DNA of 64,000 nt from UBA2040 sp041674745 (lineage in GTDB: Bacteria; Bacteroidota; Bacteroidia; Flavobacteriales_D; Crocinitomicaceae), in NCBI GenBank assembly GCA_041674745.1, contig JBAYVD010000009.1, positions 76,753-140,752 of the forward strand, given 5' to 3'. The notes under the pieces were generated by a model. That model was not told the origin of the DNA, did not search any database, and saw only the letters and a program-made list of their open reading frames with translations. A program made the translations under genes and the position numbers. Below, piece after piece: positions 33,854 to 44,300 of the stretch (position 1 is its first letter; each line of letters starts with the position of its first letter).

Positions 33854-36489
33854 GATTCGAGCGGTTTGTTTTTTGTTTCTACTTGCAAATCGTCTAAATC
33901 TATATCGGTTTCTTCGTCGTACACATCAAAATAAGGTTCAACAAATGATTTGGTGGTCAATCGTCTTTCCAACGACAATAGCAAGGAAGGTAGAACAACT
34001 AAATTCGTCACCATGGCTACCAAAAGGGTTAAGGAAATTAATAAACCCAAAGCTTGTGTTCCACCAAATTCAGATAGGGTAAAAACAGAGAATCCACAGA
34101 ATAATACGATTGAGGTGTAGAACATACCCAATCCAGATTCATTAATGGCTTTGATGACACAACCTTTCAAATCGTACGGATTCAGTTTCAATTCCTGACG
34201 GTATTTAGCCAAATAGTGTATGGTATCGTCCACAGAAATACCAAAGGCAATGCTGAACACCAAGAGGGTAGAGGGTTTTAAAGGAATACCGAACCAGCCC
34301 ATAATTCCACCGGTGATGACCAACGGGATTAAGTTGGGCAAAAGCGATACCACCACCATACGCCAAGAGCGGAATAAGATTGCCATTAACACGGCAATTG
34401 CCACAATGGCAAATAGCAAACTAGTAAATAAGTTGATCACTAAATATTGTGTGCCCTCCGAAGCTACCACCGCTGTGCCTGTCAATTCAATATCATAATA
34501 CTCATTGTCGATGGCCGTTCTTAAATTCTTACTGAAATCTTTGTTGTTATAGAATTCTTTTACCTTCTCAGAATCCATGTCAAACTCGTATTGTTTGTCT
34601 GAGTTGCCGTTGGATAAAATGGCCGTTAAATTGTTGTATACTCCAGAATTTTCGTATAGCAAAGTGTTGATGGCTTCCACGTCCTTCTTCGCCGCTTTTT
34701 TGTAAAGTCCTTCCCAAACAGCTCTATCTGGATTGAATATTTTATCAATATTCACCCGCATGGAATCAACTTTCGTTGCGACCTCATAAGAGCCTAAATC
34801 CATCATTTGCGTACGAATTCGCAACATGGTGTTGCTGGTATCTACTAGTTCCTTCAAGGTAAAACCACCACCATTGGCATTGGTCATATTGAAGTTATCC
34901 AAGTATTTTTTCAAACGCATTTTGTCCTTGTTTGAAACCAATTTGTATTGAGCCGGATCATTGCCGTGATAGGCCATGTTGATGACTTTGATAAAATCAA
35001 CCATGGAAATGTTTTTCGAAAAAAGACTATCATTGGAATATTTGTCCTGTGTTGCTTCCATTTTTTCCAATGTTTCATTGGAGAAGAGTCGTCCCTTTCG
35101 TTTGTAATCAATCATGATTTCGAAAGGAATGGATCCTCCGAATTTGTTCTGCATGAACAACACATCTTCCAAAATTTGATTTCCTTTCGGTAAATCACTT
35201 GTAATGTTTCCAGTGGCTTTAATTCTGAATAAACCAATTATACTAATTGCCACTATAACAGCCGTTGTAATATAGATTGTTTTTCTTCTTGACTGCGTGA
35301 TGTGTACCAATTTTTTGATAAAACCTACAGCAAATTTCCGATCCAAGTGTTTGATGTGTCGTTTCTTAGGTTCTTTCGATAAAGAAATTACGATTGGTAA
35401 AATCGTTATTGACAAAAGGAAAACCACCATAATGTTGATTGAAGCAACAATTCCAAATTCGGTCAATTTTTCTGAATTCGTTAAGATGAAAGTAGAAAAA
35501 CCAAGAGCCGTGGTGAAATTTGTTAAGAACGTGGCGGTTCCTGTTTTACGAATAACCCGAGAAATCGCTTTCACTTTGTTTCCATGTTCCCTAAACTCTT
35601 GATGGAACTTGGTCATCAAGAATATGCAATTGGGAATACCAATGACAATCATCAACGGTGGAATCAACGCCATTAAAATGGAAATATTGAAACCCATTAA
35701 GCCAATGGAACCCATGGACCAAATTACAGCGACAAAAACCACGATGTTGCAAATGAACACAACGCGCAACGAACGGAAGAAAAGCCACAACAACAAGGAT
35801 GTTACGAAAATGGACAAGCCAATAAAGATGTACATTTCGTTGATGACTTTTTTACCTATAATTACGCGCAAATGGGGCAATCCGGCATACCGAATTTTCC
35901 CAAAATATTTTTCATATGAAGCAGCCACTTTTTCAATGTCTAAAACGACATTGGCTCTTTTCTGATCCGCTAAATATTTTTCATCAATGCCAATCATCAT
36001 GATAGAAACATTGGCGGTGTCATTGTATAAAATATCCCGATAAACAGGGTTGTTTTTAATTTCCTTTACAATTTTTTCAATGCTTTTTTCCTGATAGGTG
36101 ATGTCGGAAAAAATGCGTTTTGCTTCAAATTTATTTTCAGCAATGTTATTACTGATTGTAAACAAGGTGGCTTCACTGATAATGGATTGAACCCCGTTGT
36201 ATTGCAAAATGGAATCCCCCATTTCTTTCCATTTCAGAAAGTTTTTTTCGGTGTACAAGGAATCATTCTCGATGGCCAAAACCAAGGATCCGCCATCTTC
36301 GCCAAACAATTCTTTGAACCGCAAGTAGCTACTTTGTGCCGCCGATTCTTTGGGCAACATGTTGCCGTATTTGTTGTCAAGTTTTAAGCCTGTAATGGCA
36401 TAGTAACCAAAGAAAACGGTTAATAAGGTGATGATTCCAAGGATGAAAAATCGATTTCTTAAAATAAGATTAGCAATTCGTTGCCACAT
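33850..36489 (-). CDS. RND/MMPL family transporter
   Basis: An 879-residue inner-membrane protein with two RND halves. Each half has a first span (near residue 12 and near 410), a large periplasmic loop, then a cluster of five spans (~220-385 and ~690-840). GISVDDTIHYLAKYRQ carries the essential Asp pair of the proton relay, and MALIPPLMIVIGIPNC is its counterpart. Such single-gene RND/MMPL proteins move lipids, hopanoids or pigments; the neighbouring prenyl synthase is suggestive only. It is the first gene of the RND-rfbA-prenyl synthase operon. Confidence 0.9.
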   Translation of the reverse strand: MWQRIANLILRNRFFILGIITLLTVFFGYYAITGLKLDNKYGNMLPKESAAQSSYLRFKELFGEDGGSLVLAIENDSLYTEKNFLKWKEMGDSILQYNGVQSIISEATLFTISNNIAENKFEAKRIFSDITYQEKSIEKIVKEIKNNPVYRDILYNDTANVSIMMIGIDEKYLADQKRANVVLDIEKVAASYEKYFGKIRYAGLPHLRVIIGKKVINEMYIFIGLSIFVTSLLLWLFFRSLRVVFICNIVVFVAVIWSMGSIGLMGFNISILMALIPPLMIVIGIPNCIFLMTKFHQEFREHGNKVKAISRVIRKTGTATFLTNFTTALGFSTFILTNSEKLTEFGIVASINIMVVFLLSITILPIVISLSKEPKKRHIKHLDRKFAVGFIKKLVHITQSRRKTIYITTAVIVAISIIGLFRIKATGNITSDLPKGNQILEDVLFMQNKFGGSIPFEIMIDYKRKGRLFSNETLEKMEATQDKYSNDSLFSKNISMVDFIKVINMAYHGNDPAQYKLVSNKDKMRLKKYLDNFNMTNANGGGFTLKELVDTSNTMLRIRTQMMDLGSYEVATKVDSMRVNIDKIFNPDRAVWEGLYKKAAKKDVEAINTLLYENSGVYNNLTAILSNGNSDKQYEFDMDSEKVKEFYNNKDFSKNLRTAIDNEYYDIELTGTAVVASEGTQYLVINLFTSLLFAIVAIAVLMAILFRSWRMVVVSLLPNLIPLVITGGIMGWFGIPLKPSTLLVFSIAFGISVDDTIHYLAKYRQELKLNPYDLKGCVIKAINESGLGMFYTSIVLFCGFSVFTLSEFGGTQALGLLISLTLLVAMVTNLVVLPSLLLSLERRLTTKSFVEPYFDVYDEETDIDLDDLQVETKNKPLES

Positions 36490-36568
36490 GTGTTTGCTTT
36501 CTTTTTAATAACGGGTTTTATAATAAAGGAGGTAAAAGTACGCATTTACGTTTTGACTAGCAAAATTG

Positions 36569-38590
36569 CTATTTCAAGTCTTCCGCCAACCATTTGAAAA
36601 ATTCTCTTTGCCACAACAAACCGTTTTGTGGTTTCTGTACCCAGTGTCCTTCCGTAGGAAAGTACAAATAACGACTTTTTAATCCTTTGAGTTGTGCTGC
36701 TTGAAAAGCTTGCATGCCTTCGCTTTCGGGAACTCTGAAATCCATTCCACCATGAATGACCATGATCGGTGTGTTCCAGTTTTGAACCAAATTGTGTGGT
36801 GAGTTTTTTTCATACAAGGCTTTGTTGGCTGGATCCCAGTATGGACCGCCAATATCGTAATTGGCAAAAAATAACTCCTCTGTTGTCCCATACCAACTTT
36901 CTAAGTTGAACAACCCACAATGTGCTACGAAAGTCTTGAAACGATTTTCATGAATTCCGGCTAAATAATACACCGAATAACCTCCGTAAGAAGCACCAAT
37001 TGCCCCCATTTTGTCTTTGTCGACATAGGATTCTTTAGAAACTTCATCGATAGCCGCTAAGTAATCTCGCATCGGTTGACCTCCCCAATCTTTTGAAATG
37101 GCATCGTTCCATTCTTGACCAAAACCGGGCAAACCTCTTCGGTTCGGAGCGACAACAATGTATCCTTGCGAAGCCATCAACATCAAATTCCATCGGTACG
37201 AGAAAAATTGACTAACCATACTTTGCGGCCCACCTTGGCAGTACAACAAAGTCGGATATTTTTTAGTCGCATCGAAGTTGGGCGGCAACACGACCCACGT
37301 CAGCATTTCTTTTCCATCACTGGTTTTAATCCATCGCTCTTGCACCGATGGTATGGAAACGGAAGCCAATTCCGCTTGATTGGCGTGTGTTAAATTTTCT
37401 AATTTTTTCGTTTTAATTACAAAGCTGTACAAGTCAGTAGGCGAGAGCATGGATTGCAACCCCAGAATGATGGTTTCACCGCTAAGGCTGAAACTCACGA
37501 CATTCATTTTTCCGTCTGTAATTTGTGTTGTTACATTTTTTTCTACATCTACCGAGAACAATTGTTCAATTCCTCGATAAGGTGCGGTGAAATAAATCGA
37601 TTTACCGTCCAAACTCCATTTGAAATCACCAATTGTGACGTCAATTGTTAAGTTGAGTTGGGTTTTTACCCCTTTTTTGAAATCATGGATAAACAAACGA
37701 TTCTTATCAGCCTCAAAACCATTTTTTGCCATACTCAACCAAGCCATTTTTTGACCATTTGTAGAGAAAGAGGCAAGATTGTCATAGCCCATCATGCCTT
37801 CAGTAAAATTCATTGTTTTACCTGTTGCAATATCATATTGGTACAGGTCGCTGTTGGTGCTAACGGCAAAAGCTTTGCCCAACATTTTTTTGGAGGAATA
37901 ATAGACAAACTTCCCGTCATTCGAAAAAGTAACCGTTTCGCTTCCATTGAAAGGCGGCACCACTGCATCATACGGTTCGTTTTGCAACAAATCAATGCCA
38001 GTATTGGCTACACCCGAGTTGCTGAAATCGCGCAAAAATAAATGGGTTTTGAATTCATCCTCCCATTGGTTCCAATGGCGGTACATCAAGTCGTTTTCAA
38101 TCCGTGCGTTGGCTTGTGGTAGGTCAGGATAAATATCTACGATTGTTTGTGTCGTTTTTATAGACTCCAGAGTAATGATTTTATCCAACGCAGGAGAAAT
38201 CACATACCCTTCGAGGCCATTTTCTAGATTGGAGAGCTGTGTTTTTTGACTTCCGTCAATGGAAATTTTCCACAACTGTACACCTTCTTTCTCCGTTGAT
38301 AGAAAAACCACTTCTTGGTTGTTGAACCATTTGGCTTCAAATTCAGAGAAAGCCGTATTGGTTAACTGAATAGACTTTTTATCCTGTAGATTGTAAATAT
38401 AAAGGTCTGTATTTCCCCTGTTTTTTTCCATGTTGTAAGACGTGGAAGTGTACAAAATATTTTTGTGATCGGGTGATACATCTCCGCCGCCAATGCGGTT
38501 GAGTTCCCATAATTTCTCAGGTGTAAAATTTGTTTGGGCGAAACTGAATTGGCAAAATAAGCCAATACCTAACAGGATTAAAATCTTCAT
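36569..38590 (-). CDS. S9 family prolyl-oligopeptidase-type peptidase
   Basis: A 673-residue secreted enzyme with signal peptide (1-18, FSFAQ). An N-terminal WD40-like propeller (~30-410) precedes an alpha/beta-hydrolase domain (~420-673). The catalytic triad is S534 (GASYGGY), D617 (GGMDFRVPESEG) and H649 (EGHWVQKP). It is close to dipeptidyl aminopeptidase or acylaminoacyl peptidase families that release small peptides. It stands alone, 79 bases downstream of the RND gene start region. Confidence 0.93.
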   Translation of the reverse strand: MKILILLGIGLFCQFSFAQTNFTPEKLWELNRIGGGDVSPDHKNILYTSTSYNMEKNRGNTDLYIYNLQDKKSIQLTNTAFSEFEAKWFNNQEVVFLSTEKEGVQLWKISIDGSQKTQLSNLENGLEGYVISPALDKIITLESIKTTQTIVDIYPDLPQANARIENDLMYRHWNQWEDEFKTHLFLRDFSNSGVANTGIDLLQNEPYDAVVPPFNGSETVTFSNDGKFVYYSSKKMLGKAFAVSTNSDLYQYDIATGKTMNFTEGMMGYDNLASFSTNGQKMAWLSMAKNGFEADKNRLFIHDFKKGVKTQLNLTIDVTIGDFKWSLDGKSIYFTAPYRGIEQLFSVDVEKNVTTQITDGKMNVVSFSLSGETIILGLQSMLSPTDLYSFVIKTKKLENLTHANQAELASVSIPSVQERWIKTSDGKEMLTWVVLPPNFDATKKYPTLLYCQGGPQSMVSQFFSYRWNLMLMASQGYIVVAPNRRGLPGFGQEWNDAISKDWGGQPMRDYLAAIDEVSKESYVDKDKMGAIGASYGGYSVYYLAGIHENRFKTFVAHCGLFNLESWYGTTEELFFANYDIGGPYWDPANKALYEKNSPHNLVQNWNTPIMVIHGGMDFRVPESEGMQAFQAAQLKGLKSRYLYFPTEGHWVQKPQNGLLWQREFFKWLAEDLK

Positions 38591-38617
38591 GTTTGCAAAT
38601 TGGTATCCGTGAAGATA

Positions 38618-38842
38618 TTAATTCTCTTTGGATGTCGAAGCGACTTGTGCAGATTTCTTGCTTTTACGAAGATTTATAAGGAAACCATATCCAACTAAAA
38701 TCAGACCGACAATTGCCATGGCTGCGATTGCTTGACCAACAGCTGTGCTTAAATTGCCGTAAAAAGAAGTCGAAAACACCAAGATATTAATACCAACTAA
38801 AAGGGTTATCATCGTTCTTTGAAATCGCCTAATTCCTCTCAT
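38618..38842 (-). CDS. Small two-span membrane protein
   Basis: A 74-residue protein not recognised. Two hydrophobic helices (about residues 10-27 and 36-57) are flanked by basic ends (MRGIRRFQR and NLRKSKKS). It follows the response-regulator gene after a 64-base gap holding a 9-bp inverted repeat. It may be a tail gene of the two-component locus or independent. Confidence 0.6.
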   Translation of the reverse strand: MRGIRRFQRTMITLLVGINILVFSTSFYGNLSTAVGQAIAAMAIVGLILVGYGFLINLRKSKKSAQVASTSKEN

Positions 38843-38884
38843 AATGAATGAAATGATTCACGAAATGTAAAAAACAATTTTGAT

Positions 38885-38903
38885 AAAACCAAATTTTGGT
38901 TTT
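38885..38903. other. 9-bp inverted repeat between the response regulator and the small membrane gene
   Basis: Arms AAAACCAAA (38885-38893) and TTTGGTTTT (38895-38903) around a single T. It lies four bases past the stop of the response regulator on the minus strand and is followed by T-rich sequence, so it may be a weak terminator or a regulator site. Confidence 0.45.
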
Positions 38904-38906
38904 GAT

Positions 38907-39593
38907 TTATTCGTCGTCTTTGATGACTAATTTGAACCCTTTCCCGTGCACATTCATGATTTCAATTCGAGGATCTTCTTTCAAAAGTTTACGAATTTTC
39001 GCAATGTAAACATCCATGCTGCGCCCGTTGAAATAGTTGTCGTCACCCCAAATAGCGCGCAAAGTCGCTTGACGATCCAAAATGTCATTTTTGTTTTTGA
39101 TCAGCAAATGCAACAACTGATTTTCTTTGGTTGTTAATTTCTTCTCTCCCTCATGCAAGTGAAGAATTCGGTACGTTGGTTCGTAATCGATTGTTCCAAT
39201 TTTATAACGCTCTTCTGCACCATCCTCGGTGATTTCTGTTCGTCTGCTGATCGCTGTAATACGTGCTACCAATTCTTCCATGGAGAAAGGTTTGGTTAAA
39301 TAATCATCTGCACCAATCGCAAAACCTTCCAATTTGTCTTCTTTCATGGCTTTTGCCGTTAGGAAAAGAATGGGAATTTTTTTGTCTAATTCGCGAATTT
39401 CTTTGGCCAATGTGAAACCATCCATTTCAGGCATCATCACATCAAAAATGCAGAAATCATATTGTTTGGTATTGAACTGTGCGAAGGCCAATTTTCCATT
39501 GCGCGTTAAGTCAACACTGTATCCTTTTGTTTTTAAAAAATTTGAAAGCAATTCTCCCAAATTGGTATCGTCTTCGGCTAATAGAATATTCAT
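38907..39593 (-). CDS. OmpR/PhoB-type response regulator
   Basis: A 228-residue two-domain regulator. The receiver has DD (8-9), D51 as the phosphorylation site (FDVMMPEMDG) and K in LTKPF. A C-terminal winged-helix DNA-binding domain (~130-228) contains LTTKENQLLHLLIKNKNDILDR and SMDVYIAKIRKLL. It resembles RprY of Bacteroides. Its ATG overlaps the stop of the kinase gene by 4 bases (ATGA), so the pair is co-expressed. Confidence 0.94.
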   Translation of the reverse strand: MNILLAEDDTNLGELLSNFLKTKGYSVDLTRNGKLAFAQFNTKQYDFCIFDVMMPEMDGFTLAKEIRELDKKIPILFLTAKAMKEDKLEGFAIGADDYLTKPFSMEELVARITAISRRTEITEDGAEERYKIGTIDYEPTYRILHLHEGEKKLTTKENQLLHLLIKNKNDILDRQATLRAIWGDDNYFNGRSMDVYIAKIRKLLKEDPRIEIMNVHGKGFKLVIKDDE

Positions 39594-41227
39594 TTTTTCT
39601 CTGTTTTTTCTGTTATTATTAAACTAAATGTAGATCCTTCACCTGCTAAGCTTTGAACTACAACGTTCCATCCATACAAATCGGCAATTGATTTCACGTA
39701 GCTCAGTCCCAAACCAAATCCTTTTACATTGTGAACGTTTCCAGTTGGTACTCGGTAAAGTTTGTCAAAAACTTTGTCAATGTGCTCTTTTTTTATGCCA
39801 ATTCCTTTGTCTGAAATTTCAATTTTTATTTTCCCATTTTCGCGCAGCAGTCGCACTTTGATTTCGGGTACTTCTCGACTGTATTTTATTGCGTTATCAA
39901 TCAAATTGTTCACGCAATTCGACAGGTGCATTCTGTCAGCGTAAATTTCAATCAATTCGGTCGAAATATCCGTTTCCAAAGTCCCTCCCAATGACTTGAC
40001 GCGCAATTGTACATTTTGGGATACATCGTATACCAATTCATTCAAAATAATATTTTCCTCATTCAGGTTTATCTTCCCTTTTTCAAGGGCATTGCTCTGT
40101 AAAATACTTTCAACGAGAAGACTCAATCTTTTATTTTCCTCATGAATCATTTTTACATATGGCGATGCTTTTTCTACAGCCGAACCCATCATTTGTGCAT
40201 CGCTCATGGCTTCGCAAGCGAGAGATATGGTGGAAATAGGCGTTTTGAACTCATGCGTCATGTTGCTGACAAAGTCATTTTTCAATTCGGACAAACGTTT
40301 TTGTGCCAATATGGTTTTGAAAAGGAAAATTAGGGTAATCAAAATGATGAGCATCAAGGTGGTACTAATACCAATGGAGCCGGCCATTTCTTTTAAAAGA
40401 AATAGATTCTTTTTCGGAAAGAAAACATGCAAGGTCAAGTGATCTTCTAAAATGTTGCTCGGGAACAAACGTGTGCGACTGAAAACGGTTAAGTTCGTAT
40501 CAATTTTCAGGTTGTAATGACTGTCGGCCATTTGAAATTTAACGGGACGTTCGTTTTCGTCTGTGACCATGAAAACATATTCCTCCGGCAGTTCATCTCC
40601 TTTTAATTCTTTTAAAATAACGGAATCCAAAAACTCAATATCAATGCGTTCAGCGGGTTCCATGTAGACATTGTTTCGGAAGGTTTCCACCATCATTTCA
40701 TTGACGAATTTCGCTTTCCGGAAAATTTGCTGCAATACTTTTTGATCCAACTGAATCGCCACGGTCATCGAATCGTTGGTGGGAATCGAATTGTTTCGTT
40801 GGTCAAATAATTCACGCAATTGTCGAACGTCGCGGGCCATGACTTTGTGTTCTGCTTTAATCCCAGACAAAGAGTCGAAAGATTGACCTTTGATGATTAG
40901 ATAGTCATGCATGCCATCTTTTTCAAAAACAGAAGTGTCTTTGATGGAAATGGATTCCTGTAAACTTAGTAGATTTTGGAATTCTTCTTTTAAAATGTCT
41001 TTGTATTGTCCGCTAAAATCCCGGTTCACAATTTGCATGTACCGACGAATGTCTTCCGCTTTTTCATGCTGGAAAGCAATTCTTTCTAAGGATGTATTCA
41101 GCTTTCTCCTGAATTGGTAATTCTTGCGGTCGTAGATTTGCACCACCTGAAATGCTTGAATAATCAGCAAGGCGAACATTGCTGTACCCACCAAAATTGT
41201 TGCGAAATTAATTCTAAGCTTTCCCAA
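39590..41227 (-). CDS. Sensor histidine kinase (RprX-like)
   Basis: A 545-residue membrane sensor with two spans (~9-27 and ~285-305) around a large periplasmic domain. The phosphorylated histidine is H325 (SNMTHEFKTPIST), followed by N, G1 and G2 boxes (CVNNLIDNAIKYS, ISDKGIGIKKEH, GFGLGLSYV). It probably starts at TTG (41225-41227), since a stop lies two codons upstream and the next ATG would cut into the first span. Partner regulator downstream is ATGA-coupled. The 162-base gap to the divergent giant outer-membrane gene may hold their promoters; only boxes with one mismatch are seen there. Confidence 0.92.
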   Translation of the reverse strand: MGKLRINFATILVGTAMFALLIIQAFQVVQIYDRKNYQFRRKLNTSLERIAFQHEKAEDIRRYMQIVNRDFSGQYKDILKEEFQNLLSLQESISIKDTSVFEKDGMHDYLIIKGQSFDSLSGIKAEHKVMARDVRQLRELFDQRNNSIPTNDSMTVAIQLDQKVLQQIFRKAKFVNEMMVETFRNNVYMEPAERIDIEFLDSVILKELKGDELPEEYVFMVTDENERPVKFQMADSHYNLKIDTNLTVFSRTRLFPSNILEDHLTLHVFFPKKNLFLLKEMAGSIGISTTLMLIILITLIFLFKTILAQKRLSELKNDFVSNMTHEFKTPISTISLACEAMSDAQMMGSAVEKASPYVKMIHEENKRLSLLVESILQSNALEKGKINLNEENIILNELVYDVSQNVQLRVKSLGGTLETDISTELIEIYADRMHLSNCVNNLIDNAIKYSREVPEIKVRLLRENGKIKIEISDKGIGIKKEHIDKVFDKLYRVPTGNVHNVKGFGLGLSYVKSIADLYGWNVVVQSLAGEGSTFSLIITEKTEKK

Positions 41228-41389
41228 ATGTTAAATTTCTTTCGACTAAATTAATCTAAGATAGTTCTGTAAACGATTGGTTAACCTTTTTTAACGCGAG
41301 AACCAGCAATTTGATAGGCGTCTGAAAGTCGTAGGAAAATCTTTTGAAACAAAAGTTTTTTCTAATTTCTGCGTTGTAACTTCGTACAA

Positions 41390-44300
41390 ATGTTTTTAAA
41401 AGATTTTCTTCGCTTGGTTTTTGTAGTCCTACTCTTAGTTGGACAAACGGCCCACGCGCAAGAATCGAGTCTTCGGGAACGTTTTTTTGATGGAAAAAAG
41501 GATACGGTATTCTTGGATTCTATGATTGTTTATCCAAATTCACTGACTGTTTTCTGCGGTACTCAATTGCTTTCAAAAACGGAGTATGAATTTATCAATA
41601 CGGCAGGAAAATTAGTCTTGCATTCAAAATGTGGTTCGGAATTGAAAGTGCAATACCGTGTTTTGCCCATTCCATTAGAGAGCGTTTACCAAAAGCGAGA
41701 TACTAGTTATTTGTATGCCACCTACAAAGGAGATCGTGATAAATTTTTGATTAAAAATACGGCCACGAATACCGACGTTTTTGGTGGTTCGGGTTTGAAC
41801 AAATCCGGTTCGATTTCACGGGGAATTACTTTTGGGAACAATCAAAATTTGGGCGTTAACTCTACCTTGAATTTGGAATTGTCGGGTGACATTGCGCCGA
41901 ATTTAAAAATGCTTGCCGTTGTTTCAGACAATAATTTGCCCATTCAACCCGATGGGAATACCAACCAATTGCGTGAATTTGACCAAGTATTCATTCAAAT
42001 TTACAATGACAACTTGAAGCTAATTGCCGGTGATTTTTGGTTGCGAAAGCCGAAAGGGTATTTCATGACGTACCAGAAAAGAGCGCAGGGTTTGACTTTG
42101 GAAAACACCTTTAAAACGGCCAGTAACGGTGTTTGGAAAACCCAAATAAGTGGTGCGTTGTCGAAAGGGAAATTCAATCGTCAAATTATTCAAGGCGTGG
42201 AAGGAAATCAAGGTCCGTATCGTTTGGTGGGTGCCGAAAGTGAACCATACATCGTTGTGCTTTCGGGCACGGAACAAGTTTTTATTGATGGAAAATTACT
42301 GGAGCGAGGACAAGAATTTGATTATGTCATCAATTACAACAGTGCTGAGGTAACTTTTACCAGTCGCAAACAAATCACCAAAGATGTTCGAATTGTCGTT
42401 GAATTTCAATATTCTGATCAAAATTATGCCCGCTCTGTCGTGCAAGCATCCGCCAATTATACTGGAAAGAAAATGGATTTTTGGCTAAACGGCTATTCCG
42501 AGCAAGATGCAAAAAATCAGTCTTTGCAGCAAACGTTGAGCCTGGAGCAGAAACAATTGTTGTCGGAAGTAGGAGATAGCTTGTTTTTAGCGCGAAGTTC
42601 AAGTATCGATTCGGTTGGATACATTGATAATCTAATTTTGTACCAATTGATTGATTCAATGGGTTATGACAGTGTACTTGTTTTTACAGCGGATCAAGAT
42701 TTGGGCGTTTACAAAGCGGTTTTTCAGCAAGTGACACAAGGTCAGGGCGATTATATTTTGGATAGTTACAATGCCTTGGGAAAAGTGTACAAATGGGTGA
42801 TGCCGATAGGTGGCGTTTCTCAAGGAAATTTTTCGCCATCTCGTTTGTTGGTTGCCCCTAAAAAACAGCAATTGGTCACAATGGGAGCGACGTATCGACT
42901 GACCAAAAAATGGGAAATTGAAAACGAAGCCGCCATGTCGGTCTACGATATCAATACATTTTCTCGATTGGATGCAAACGACAATCGAGGATTTGCCAAT
43001 CGCTTCAAGTTGAAAGGGGTTCAAAATTTGGGCAAAGATTCTATCTCCAATTGGAAAATGGAAACCAACGCCACAGTTGAATATTTGGATAAAAACTTCC
43101 AACCCGTTCAGCAATATCGGGCTGTGGAATTTGATCGAGATTGGAACACGCGCAACAGAGGTTATCTCGGACAGCAATTGTTTGTCACGGCATCCAATTC
43201 CTTCAAGAAAAAGGATTTTGGATTTATGAATGTAGAGGCGCAACATTTTGAAATTGGAAAAGACTTTACGGGTTACAAAGCGCAATTGGATGGAAAATGG
43301 AATCAAAAAGGTTTTCAAGCTCAATGGATTGGTAGTTATTTGGTCTCTGAAGCGTCGAGTAAGAACGACTATTTGAGACACAAGATTGACATTTCGCAGA
43401 AAATAGGAAAAATAAGAATTGGGTACAAAGACGATCACGAACGGAATGTATTCAAGCAAACCAATGGGTTGATAACCAATAGTTATCAGTTTTTTGATTA
43501 CCAGTTTTACTTGGCCAATATCGATTCATCAAAAAACGACTACAAACTATTTTACCGAGAAAGATTTGACTTTTTACCGGATTCGTCTCGATTGAACCGA
43601 GCAGCGAAAGGAACCACGATGGGAGGTGAGTTTACGTTCAAGCAACTTAAAAACCAACGGTTGACAGTTATTACGAGTTACCGTGAATTGAAAATTTTGG
43701 ATTCCACCTTGATCAATCAAGCACCTGAAAATTCGCTTTTAGGAAGAATAGATTATGAATTACGGGCTTTTAAAAACTCCTTAACGATCAATACTTTTTA
43801 TGAAGCGGGTTCGGGTTTGGAGTTGAAAAGGGAATTTTTGTACATCAAAGTAAACGATGGGCAAGGGATTTATACCTGGATAGATTACAACAACGATGGT
43901 GTCAAAGATTTGAATGAATTTGAAGTTGCACAATATATTGATCAAGCCAGTTATATTCGAGTTTTCACTCCAAGCAGTAACTATGTCAAAACGTTTTCGA
44001 ACGAGTTCAATCAAAGCGTTTTTTGGCGACCTGAAAGAATTTGGGCCTCGAAAACAGGAATTTTAAAATACGCAGCGCTGTTTTCCGATCAGGTTCGTTA
44101 CCGGGTGAATCGAAAAACAACAGGATTATCCGGCGTTGAGGCTTTTAATCCATCTCAGAATGCGGTTCGTGATACCAATTTGATTTCCACGAGTTCCAGT
44201 TTGCGAAATACAGTGTTCTTCAACAGAACATCCAATATTTTTACGGGAGAATACAATTTTCAAAATGTACAAAGCAAAACACTATTAGCGAGTGGGTTTG

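Noticed and set aside
36558..36571. TAGCAA/TTGCTA inverted repeat at the stop of the S9 peptidase gene as a terminator
   Set aside because: Only six base pairs and no T-run follows on the minus strand.
42656..43459. Long antisense open frame inside the giant outer-membrane gene
   Set aside because: Its residue composition is unlike a protein and it lies wholly within a well-supported gene on the other strand.
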